Positions 1 through 6,121 of a DNA stretch of 6,564 nt are shown here, piece by piece (position 1 is the stretch's first letter; each line of letters starts with the position of its first letter). The position numbers were made by a program, and so were the translations under genes. Source of the stretch: Patescibacteria group bacterium (GTDB lineage: Bacteria > Patescibacteriota > Gracilibacteria > BD1-5 > UBA2023); NCBI GenBank assembly GCA_030836665.1, contig JAUPLX010000137.1, positions 1 through 6,564 on the forward strand, given 5' to 3'. The notes under the pieces are model-generated. The model was not told the origin of the DNA. It ran no database searches and worked only from the letters and a program-made list of their open reading frames with translations.

Positions 1-150
1 CGGAAGCCTCTCGTTATTCGGAAGTCCGAAAAAGGCGTTCGGATCGAGGGCTACCGACGATTTCGCGATGGAGAGGGCCATCGCCACGAGTCCGACGATC
101 CAGAGGACGACGGTAATTTTCGCGACGGTATTGCGGGTTTCGTAGGACAC
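1..150 (-). CDS. Putative single-pass membrane protein, N-terminal part only
   Basis: Fifty codons are open on the minus strand from a GTG at 150-148 to the window edge, so the C-terminus is missing. The visible protein begins with a short charged stretch (SYETRNTVAK), then one hydrophobic segment at about residues 11-29 rich in V, L, I, A and G, then DPNAFFGLPNNERLP. That fits a signal anchor or uncleaved signal with the rest outside the cell. GTG is chosen because the frame is closed by the TAA of the preceding gene only six bases upstream (159-157); the next candidate, ATG at codon 24, would cut the hydrophobic segment. The tight spacing suggests co-transcription with the peptidoglycan hydrolase upstream. 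There is no clear Shine-Dalgarno and no recognisable family in what remains. The open frame and plausible membrane segment support a real gene; its function is unknown. Confidence 0.6.
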   Translation of the reverse strand, partial: MSYETRNTVAKITVVLWIVGLVAMALSIAKSSVALDPNAFFGLPNNERLP

Positions 151-156
151 GGGCGT

Positions 157-2367
157 TTATTTAATGACGGTCTTCTTTTCGGCTTTGACGACGTTTTCCA
201 CGGCGGCTTCTACGGCTTCTTCGGGAGAAAGGCGGAATTTGTAATCGTCTTCGATGAAGCGTCCTTTCAGTGCGGAAAGGCAGCGGATGACGTTGGTATG
301 CCAATGCTTCGAGGAGGAAGCGTAGATGGCTCATCCCTTGTTTCCCCAACGGGAGAGGTCGTTCACCCCCTGATGCTTGCCCAAATACTTGTTATTGAGC
401 GTTTTCGTCATCCAGTAGATGCCTTCCCTCGAATCTACGAAGTCGTAGGTTCCGCCGGAATCGGTATTGCCGACGTTGCCCACATTGTACGCGGTTTTGA
501 GATTCTTTCCAAGTCCGGTTTCGGCGAGGCCCACGCACATGAGGAAACTCGGGTCGATCTTTCCTTCGACGCCTTCTTCGGTCCATACGTCCCAATTTTT
601 GAAATTTTTCGCGGCGTAATTGTCGAGCAGGTATTTCTGGCGTTCGGTTTCGTCGGCACCGACGATATGGAACGTGGAATATCCGGAGAGGTTCGCGCGG
701 CGGCCGTAGCGGGCCTTCAGATCCTGGACGTACTTGTACGAATATTTGGCATCGAGGGTCTCGTAGCGGAGATGGGTGATGTCGAGGTAGCGGAGCGGAT
801 CGATGGAATCGCGGTTGCGGTGGACTTCGAAGTGCAAGTGCGCTCCGCTCGTCATCACTCCGGCACCCGGAGTTCCGGGAGCTCCGCCGGATTTGGCGAA
901 GATTTCCCCCGCTTTGACGAACTGGAACCGTTCGGCCATGACTTCGCTCACGTGTCCGTAGATCGTCAGGAAGCCGTTCGTGTGTTTCAGCGCGACGTAT
1001 CCGTACCCTCCTTCGACCGGAGGATTGACGAAATAGACGTATCCGTCGGCCGGGGCCACGATGTCGCTTCCCTGTTCGGCGGGAATGTCGATCGCCTCAT
1101 GGTCGCTTCCTATGGAATCGTAGTAGCTTTGGTCATGGTAGTAGGACGAAATATAGCGCGGTTCGATCGGCCATACGAACGGATTGGTGTTTCCGGTCTC
1201 ATCGAGGAAGGTCGAATCTTTGAGCGTCTTTTCGGCTTCGAAGAACTGGCGGACCTCGCGGCACTTCTTCGAGTCGGCGAGAACGGTTCCGGAACCAGCC
1301 TCGGTTGTCAGTTCTCCGGACGAGGTGTTTTCGGAAGAAGTGTTTCCAGATGAGGAGACGGATCCCGATTGCGAAGCCGTATCGGATTCGGATACCGCTC
1401 CGGATTTCGAAACGGGAACGCAGCCGTACCGGGTGGCGAAATCTTGGAAAAGGGTTTCCGCGCTACTTTCGATGTCGTCGATATGGTTGATGAGTTCCTT
1501 TTCGCGAGCCGTCTTCTCCATGATGTACCGGTTGAACAGCGCCTCTTTCCCCTGGGTAATCCGAAGGAGCTGTTCCTTGTACGCGCGTTGGGATTCGAGT
1601 TCCTTACGACGGTCGCGGAGGGCCGTCTTATAGCGCAAATTCGCGATTTTCTCCTTCTGGAGCTCTTCGGTATCGAGATAGTACTGACGCACGAGATCAC
1701 GGCGGATTTCGATAAAATTCTGCCCCGCGGTCTCGAGAAGGGACTTGTAGTGGATGTCGTTGAGGATGTCGGAAAAATTTCCGTCGTTGAGGATCATCGA
1801 TTTCAGAAGGTCGACGTCCTGGTCTTCGGCGTACACGAGATCTCCGCGGCTGTATACGTAGGTAAGGTATTCGAGGATGACCTTGCGGTTCGCTTCGATC
1901 TTTTTTTTCAGATCGGAAATCTTCGTCTGAAGTTCGGAGATGTTCCGGTTTCCCTTTACGATATTGATTTCGGTATCCCGAATCATTCCCATCGAGGTTT
2001 CGATGGACGCGTCCAAACGCTTGAGCATGTTCCGGAGCGTCACCTTCTCGCTCTGGAGGGCGATTTTACGTTCTTGGTATTGGGATTTCGCGTTTTCGAG
2101 ACGGGCGAGGACCTTCTCCAGGGTCTGAACGCGTGCCTGGGAATCGAAAAGGCCCGATTCTTCCCCGAGCATGAAGGGGGTGTTGTCGAAGAGGAGTTCT
2201 TCCTGCTTGTCTTTGAAATTGTCGAGAATCTTCGCCGTCCGACTCTTGCGGATACCGACGAAACTCATGGAATCGGCTTCGAGCGCCATGGCCGGAACGG
2301 CCGTCTCCGAAAAAACGGCGAGGGCGGCGAGGGCGAGGGCGAGGGTTTTTTTGTATTTGGATCGCAT
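157..2367 (-). CDS. Secreted bifunctional peptidoglycan hydrolase: coiled coil, M23 peptidase, glucosaminidase-like domain
   Basis: The 736-residue protein probably cuts peptidoglycan outside the cell. Residues 1-28 form a signal peptide (basic MRSKYKK, Leu/Ala core, AMA cleavage motif). Residues about 79-311 are a long charged coiled coil as in EnvC/NlpD-type activators, followed by a Ser/Thr/Gly linker at 320-361. The M23/LytM domain at about 400-530 keeps every zinc and catalytic residue: H423 and D427 in HxxxD, H472 in YGH, and H510/H512 in HLHFE, so it should be active, unlike degenerate EnvC-type activators. The C-terminal part (about 590-700) resembles lysozyme-like glucosaminidases, with candidate catalytic E616 in GLAETGLG. 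TGA at 333-331 would end the protein inside this domain. Read as Gly679 the frame continues (GGAIYASSSKHWHTNVIRCL) to TAA at 159-157. ATG 2367 is preferred because AGGTGG lies 8 bases upstream and the signal peptide is conventional. GTG at 2379 in the same frame is the alternative. Confidence 0.85.
2320..2345. repeat. Short GAGGGC hexamer repeat inside the signal-peptide core
   Basis: GAGGGC occurs at 2320-2325, 2329-2334 and 2335-2340, and a partial copy GAGGG at 2341-2345, the last three in tandem. On the coding (minus) strand it specifies the alternating Leu/Ala core of the hydrolase signal peptide. Gain or loss of one hexamer would change the hydrophobic core by two residues without shifting frame. 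It may simply reflect codon bias for a Leu/Ala run. Confidence 0.45.
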
Positions 2368-2384
2368 CGTTTCGGCCACCTGGG

Positions 2385-2436
2385 CGGCAAGAAAAAGAAA
2401 TTACCCAACCATGGTACCACTCTTGGCACGGTTGGG
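2385..2436 (-). terminator. Probable intrinsic terminator after rsmG
   Basis: Read on the minus strand, CCCAACC (2436-2430) pairs perfectly with GGTTGGG (2410-2404). Inside this, TGCCA and TGGTA can pair with one G-U around an AGAG loop, leaving a small asymmetric internal bulge. The stem is followed by a T-rich tract, TAATTTCTTTTTC (2403-2391). It begins about 40 bases past the rsmG stop and lies before the hydrolase start, the right place to end the qmcA-nfeD-rsmG transcript. The T tract is interrupted, so termination may be partial. Confidence 0.6.
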
Positions 2437-2474
2437 CAACTCTCCGTCTTGACGAAAACGGAATCCGTTTCGTA

Positions 2475-3107
2475 TTATTTTCTCCGAACGAAAACGAATA
2501 TCCGGCGCTCCTGTCCGAGGAACGAATACGCATGTTCGCGAGCGAGTTCGAAACCGAGTTTTTCCGCCATCGGCAAACCGTCGGCAAGTTCTTCTTCCGA
2601 AGGAAGCTTATAGAGCATGATCGACCCCCCGACGCGAACGAACGGCGCGGCCCATTCGAGCACTTGCGGCATATACGCCGTAGCGCGAGACACTACGGCA
2701 TCGAACGAAGAACGCATGCCGGGAATTTTTACGACGTCCTCGGCTCTTCCCCATACGGTACGGACGTTCGAAAGTCCGAGTTCGGCGATGAAATGGTCGC
2801 AGGCTTTCGTTTTCTTCGATACCGAATCGAGAAGCGTTACGGAAAGTTCGTTAACGAGGATCTTCAACGGGATTCCCGGAAATCCGCCTCCCGTACCGAG
2901 GTCGAGCATGCGTCCCCGAAGCGGTTCGAAATTCAACAGCATCGCGCTGTCGGCGAAATGCTTCGTAACGACTCCTTCGCGATCCCGAATGGCGGAAAGG
3001 TTCGTATGGGCGTTGTATGCGAGAAAAAGATCGGCGTACCGTTCGAAAAGCGCCGCCTTTTCGGGCGGCGCGGAAATGCCGAACTGGGAAAAAATTTCTT
3101 GTACCAC
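2475..3107 (-). CDS. rsmG: 16S rRNA (guanine-N7) methyltransferase RsmG
   Basis: RsmG (GidB) transfers a methyl group from S-adenosylmethionine to N7 of the conserved guanine in the 530 loop of 16S rRNA (G527 in E. coli); its loss gives low-level streptomycin resistance in other bacteria. The 210-residue product has the normal family length. The SAM-binding motif LDLGTGGGFPGIPL lies at residues 68-81, preceded by the family's HFADS (50-54) and followed by LLDSVSKK (92-99) and DAVVSRATA (136-144). The frame is open further upstream to 3200, but that start would overlap nfeD by 88 bases and add 31 residues unlike RsmG. GTG at 3107 begins where the family begins (VQEIFSQFGI) and lies 5 bases after the nfeD stop. 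It ends in TAA at 2477-2475. It is probably the last gene of a transcript shared with nfeD and the SPFH gene. No residue of the SAM motif is missing. Confidence 0.93.
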   Translation of the reverse strand: MVQEIFSQFGISAPPEKAALFERYADLFLAYNAHTNLSAIRDREGVVTKHFADSAMLLNFEPLRGRMLDLGTGGGFPGIPLKILVNELSVTLLDSVSKKTKACDHFIAELGLSNVRTVWGRAEDVVKIPGMRSSFDAVVSRATAYMPQVLEWAAPFVRVGGSIMLYKLPSEEELADGLPMAEKLGFELAREHAYSFLGQERRIFVFVRRK

Positions 3108-3112
3108 CGCGC

Positions 3113-3541
3113 TTACTTTACGAGAGAAACGGTAAGGGTTCCTGAAGCGTGGGATTCGATGCGGACCTTCGCTTTCGGAGCGAAACCGTCGGTAACGCAA
3201 TCGGAATCGACGAGGTAATCCACTCCGTCGACGCTTATTTTGAAGTCGTCTCCGACCTTCTTGAGCGGGAAAGTCTTGCCGACGACGGCATCGAGCCCCT
3301 GTTTGAATTCGGTTCGGGTCTTATTGAACCATTTCGGGAAAACGAAGCAGAAGACCGCTCCGGATATCGCGAAAATGAGGGCCTGTGCAATGGTCAACTC
3401 GGTTTCTCCGGTTATCGCCACGTATGCGGCGATAATGAATCCGGAAAGCGAGAACGAAAGTCCGTAGAGCGTTCCGGAGAACATTTCGAGGATGAGGGCG
3501 ACCACAGCGACGGCGAGCCAACCGTAAAAAACTTCTGGCAT
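3113..3541 (-). CDS. nfeD: NfeD-family membrane protein with OB-fold domain
   Basis: The 142-residue protein matches short-form NfeD proteins. Three hydrophobic segments at about residues 5-25, 27-46 and 52-71 are followed by a small soluble beta-rich domain at about 83-142, starting at LDAVVGKTFPLKK and ending TLTVSLVK, as expected for the NfeD C-terminal OB fold. The long form carries an extra N-terminal ClpP-like serine protease; none is present here. NfeD proteins are encoded beside SPFH/stomatin genes in many bacteria and are thought to work with them in membrane microdomains. Here the gene follows the full-length SPFH gene by 22 bases on the same strand and is followed by rsmG after 5 bases, so the three probably form one operon. 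The ATG at 3541 directly precedes the first membrane segment, and the gene stops with TAA. No Shine-Dalgarno is apparent. Family assignment is firm; the exact role is not known. Confidence 0.88.
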   Translation of the reverse strand: MPEVFYGWLAVAVVALILEMFSGTLYGLSFSLSGFIIAAYVAITGETELTIAQALIFAISGAVFCFVFPKWFNKTRTEFKQGLDAVVGKTFPLKKVGDDFKISVDGVDYLVDSDCVTDGFAPKAKVRIESHASGTLTVSLVK

Positions 3542-3563
3542 GGGTTTGATCGGTTAACGGAGC

Positions 3564-4436
3564 TTATTTGATTCCGAAGCTTTTGGAGATGCTCGTAAGG
3601 ATGTCGGAATCGAGGACGTACTTGGTATTGCCTCCGCCGAGGGCGTTTTCTACGACTTTGAGCTGTTCTTTGGTGACGGCCTGCCCCTTGAAGAATTCTT
3701 GGGCGGCGTTGGATTCGAGTTCGAGAGCCTTCGCCTGAGCCTGTGCGATAGCGATTTTCGCCTGGGCTTCACCTTCAGCCCGGAGAATCTGGGACTGTTT
3801 TTCCCCTTCTGCTTGGAGGATTTTGGACTGCTTGTCGCCTTCGGATTTCTCTACGAGAGCCTGACGATATCCTTCGGCTTCAAGAATCTGGGCGCGCTTT
3901 TCGCGTTCGGCCTTCATCTGCTTGCTCATGGAATCCTGGATGTCACGCGGCGGTTCGAGCTTTTTGATTTCGACGCGGAGAACCTTGATGCCCCATTTGA
4001 CGGTTTCGCGATCGAGCGCTTCGAGAAGGCGGACGTTGATGGAATCGCGATTGGAGAGCGTGTCGTCGAGCGACATCGTACCGAGAACGTTACGGAGATT
4101 CGTCTGCGCGAGATTGACGACCGCGAGGAACACGTTCGAGATTTCGTATTGGGCCTTTTGGGCGTCGGTAATCTGAACGTAGATGATTCCGTCTACGGCC
4201 ATGCCGACGTTGTCCTTCGTGATGATCTGCTGCTCCGGGACGGTAATCACCTGTTCGCGGATGTCGACTTTACGGAGAGTTTGGAAACCCGGAATGAGAA
4301 ACGAAAGCCCCGGTCCGGTTTCGTGGGAAAACTTTCCGAGAACTTCGATGAGCCCGACTTCCCCCTGATTGACTTTCCGGAGGAAAAACGGGATGAGGAT
4401 CGCGACGACGATGACGAGCGTTATGAGTCCTTCCAT
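3564..4436 (-). CDS. qmcA: SPFH-domain paraslipin/stomatin (QmcA-like)
   Basis: The 290-residue protein is a full-length prokaryotic paraslipin. Residues 1-18 form an N-terminal membrane anchor. Residues about 20-160 are the SPFH (band 7) domain, with NQGEVGLIEVLGKF, GPGLSFLIPG and VDGIIYVQI. Residues about 160-250 form a charged helical coiled coil containing repeats around AEG (187-189, 209-211, 220-222) and SEG (198-200), passing into an Ala/Gln-rich stretch. The tail (about 254-290) has the paraslipin KYVLDSDIL segment. Such proteins build large ring-like membrane oligomers and organise microdomains and proteases. The gene lies next to nfeD (22-base gap), its usual partner. Upstream is a truncated paralog with which residues 1-160 align without gaps. 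The start is ATG at 4436, the stop is TAA, and no TGA codons occur. A promoter is proposed at 4464-4492. The gene symbol is by family resemblance. Confidence 0.9.
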   Translation of the reverse strand: MEGLITLVIVVAILIPFFLRKVNQGEVGLIEVLGKFSHETGPGLSFLIPGFQTLRKVDIREQVITVPEQQIITKDNVGMAVDGIIYVQITDAQKAQYEISNVFLAVVNLAQTNLRNVLGTMSLDDTLSNRDSINVRLLEALDRETVKWGIKVLRVEIKKLEPPRDIQDSMSKQMKAEREKRAQILEAEGYRQALVEKSEGDKQSKILQAEGEKQSQILRAEGEAQAKIAIAQAQAKALELESNAAQEFFKGQAVTKEQLKVVENALGGGNTKYVLDSDILTSISKSFGIK

Positions 4437-4463
4437 AAGGGTGAAATTAAGGGTAACCCGCTC

Positions 4464-4492
4464 ATTGTAGACGATTGGAGTCGGAGTGCAAA
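4464..4492 (-). promoter_or_regulatory. Putative sigma70-type promoter for qmcA-nfeD-rsmG
   Basis: On the minus strand, a -35-like TTTGCA (4492-4487) is separated by 17 bases from TACAAT (4469-4464), which matches five of six positions of the TATAAT consensus. It lies in the 86-base gap between the truncated SPFH paralog and qmcA and would give a leader of roughly 20 bases. The same region upstream of the paralog has a similar arrangement. The prediction rests on sequence only. Confidence 0.4.
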
Positions 4493-4522
4493 CGAAACTC
4501 GCGATAACTCACGGAACTCTTC

Positions 4523-5008
4523 CTACTTGAATTTCCTTATTTCGACACGGTGGATTTTCACACCCAATTCCATAGCTTTTGATTCGAGAAAATCGTGAAG
4601 CAGGCGTTCAATGTCGAGGTATCCGGAAAATATTTCGTCCATCGATTTGGTACTAATGACGCTCCGGAGGTGTTTATGAGCAAGATTGGCAACGTCGGAA
4701 AAAACATCCATCGAAGAATAAGTGGCTTTCGGAACGTTCGCAATACTCACGAATATTCCTCAGTCTATTGAAACTAAAGATCAGTTCTTCGTATACATTT
4801 CCAGCGTTGGAATGAATACCTCCCGTTCTCGGACATCGACCTTTCGGAGGTATTGAATCCCCGGGATGAGGAACGAAAGACCCGGTCCGGTTTCGCGGGA
4901 AAATTTGCCGAGATTTTCGATAAGGCCAACTTCACCCTGGTTTACCCTCCGGAGAAATAACGGGATAAGTGCTGCGGCGACAATTATGAGCGTTATAAAC
5001 TTTTCCAT
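4523..5008 (-). CDS. Truncated SPFH-domain paralog (161 aa), read with two UGA = Gly codons
   Basis: Read with TGA as glycine, this is one open frame of 161 residues from ATG 5008 to TAG 4525-4523. It aligns without gaps to residues 1-161 of the downstream QmcA-like protein: anchor MEKFITLIIV, NQGEVGLIENLGKF, GPGLSFLIPG, IDGGIFVSI and a final HRVEIRKFK. TGA at 4783-4781 is residue 76, and TGA at 4762-4760 is residue 83, aligned exactly with Gly83 of the VDG motif in QmcA. The protein stops where the paralog's coiled coil begins, so it has the anchor and SPFH domain but no oligomerisation helix or tail. Hand counts of two 60-base lines give 27 G+C each, lower than in yvcK, and codon choice is less biased, suggesting weaker selection or transfer. 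It could be a regulatory subunit of the QmcA assembly or an early-stage decaying duplicate. An intact frame and conservative substitutions favour a working gene. Confidence 0.72.
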
Positions 5009-5033
5009 GGAAACGGAGATTAAGAACCTGTCC

Positions 5034-5061
5034 AGTATAGATGGTTGGGAACGGCAAACAA
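5034..5061 (-). promoter_or_regulatory. Putative promoter for the truncated SPFH gene
   Basis: On the minus strand, TTGTTT (5061-5056, weak -35) and TATACT (5039-5034, good -10) are separated by 16 bases and would start a transcript about 20 bases before ATG 5008. The surrounding bases resemble those upstream of qmcA (shared GTTTGC, GGTT and CTTAAT blocks), consistent with the promoter having been duplicated with the gene. Confidence 0.4.
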
Positions 5062-5089
5062 ATCGAACGCGAGCGGAATTCCTTCGGCG

Positions 5090-5117
5090 TTGATTCTCCC
5101 GCATAACTGACTATACT
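5090..5117 (+). promoter_or_regulatory. Putative promoter for yvcK
   Basis: TTGATT at 5090-5095 matches four of six -35 positions. A 16-base spacer precedes TATACT at 5112-5117, which matches five of six -10 positions. Transcription would begin around 5124, leaving a leader of only about a dozen bases before ATG 5136. It is divergent from, and does not overlap, the predicted promoter for the truncated SPFH gene. Confidence 0.45.
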
Positions 5118-5135
5118 CGGACGAAACCGTCAACC

Positions 5136-6107
5136 ATGCTCAAAAACGTCACGACCATCTGAGGAGGGACCGGAACCTTCAACGTTCTCTCCGGATTGAA
5201 AAAGAACCGCGACCTCAATCTCGCCGCCATCGTTTCGGTCGCGGATTCGGGAGGTTCCACCGGCGAACTCCGGGACGAATTCGGCATCCTTCCGCCCGGC
5301 GACATCCGCCGGGCGATTCTCGCGCTCTCCGAAGACGCGGAAACCGTACGAAAGCTCTTCGAATACCGCTTCAAAAGCGGAAACCGGATGAGCGGACATA
5401 CGATCGGCAACCTCCTTCTGACGGCGCTCGCGGACATTACCGGAGACTTCGAATCCGGCGTGGAGGAACTTTCGGAGATGTTCCACGTCCGCGGAAAAGT
5501 CATCCCCGTAACGCTCGACGACGTGCATCTCGGCGTAACGCTCGAGAACGGGGAACGGATTATCGGGGAAACCAATATCGACGTCCCGAAGCACGACCCC
5601 AATCTCGCCATTACCGACGCGTTCCTCATCGGTGGAGGAAAGATCAACCCCAGAGCCCGGGAAGCCATCATCAATTCCGACTACGTCATCATCGGCCCCG
5701 GCGATCTCTATACGAGCGTGGTTCCGAATCTCCTTTGTTCCGGAATGCGCGAAGCGCTCGAACAATCCGACGCAAAAATCATCTACGTTTGCAACATCAT
5801 GACGAAGCACGGGGAAACCGACGGATACGGAGTGGAAGACTTCGTGACCGTCATCGAAAAATACCTCGGAGAAGGAAGGATCGACTACGTGCTCGTCCAT
5901 TCGGGGGAAATCGGAGAGGGATTGGCGGAAAAATACGCCCAAAAGGAAGGTAAGTTTCCCGTGCGCATCGGCAATCCGGAGTTTCTGCGCAAGAAGGGTT
6001 GCCGCATCGTCGAACGCGACCTCGCGAGCGAGCGCGACTATATCCGTCACGATCCGAAAAAACTCTCGAAGGTCATCGAGGATTTCGTAAACGGCTGGAT
6101 CAAATAA
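5136..6107 (+). CDS. yvcK: YvcK/CofD-like gluconeogenesis and cell-shape factor
   Basis: The 323-residue cytoplasmic protein has the usual YvcK length. YvcK-type proteins bind UDP-sugars such as UDP-GlcNAc and are needed for cell-wall growth and morphology on gluconeogenic carbon sources in Bacillus subtilis and mycobacteria. Family motifs appear in order: the nucleotide-binding loop GGGTG at residues 9-13, DSGGSTG at 37-43, GILPPGDIRR at 50-59, SGHTIGNLLL from about 86, IGPGDLYTSVVPNLL at 186-200 and VCNIMTKHGETDGY at 218-231. The first Gly of GGGTG is encoded by TGA at 5160-5162. A standard-code start would be the TTG at 5196, which deletes the loop, so ATG 5136 with UGA as Gly is the correct reading. 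It ends in TAA. A DUF5665-like gene follows 14 bases later. No Shine-Dalgarno is visible and the predicted leader is short. The divergent SPFH genes and nearby wall hydrolase fit an envelope neighbourhood. Confidence 0.93.
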
Positions 6108-6121
6108 CTCCCCGCAATACC

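Noticed and set aside
298..1353. Long plus-strand open frame opposite the peptidoglycan hydrolase
   Set aside because: It is antisense to a gene with clear domains, has no recognisable motifs, and is explained by strong codon bias leaving the opposite strand open.
1901..1912. Run of T bases around 1901-1908 as a possible terminator or frameshift site
   Set aside because: It encodes a Lys run within the coiled coil, the frame is intact on both sides, and there is no adjacent GC-rich stem.
1369..2613. 414-residue plus-strand open frame
   Set aside because: It is antisense to the hydrolase and the end of rsmG, crosses the terminator hairpin, and has no domain-like sequence; it is a shadow.
3108..3200. 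Upstream extension of rsmG to 3200
   Set aside because: The extra 31 residues overlap nfeD and are Arg-rich non-family sequence; GTG 3107 matches the RsmG N-terminus and operon spacing.
4523..5008. Short SPFH locus as a pseudogene with two nonsense codons
   Set aside because: Both stops are TGA in phase with no frameshift, one on an invariant glycine, and TGA is used as a sense codon in other genes here.
5160..5162. UGA as selenocysteine or tryptophan
   Set aside because: The position is a glycine of a conserved GGGTG loop. I saw no reason to propose a SECIS element, and Trp or Sec do not fit any of the conserved sites.
5130..6050. 306-residue minus-strand open frame opposite yvcK
   Set aside because: YvcK motifs on the plus strand are unmistakable; the antisense product shows no family features.
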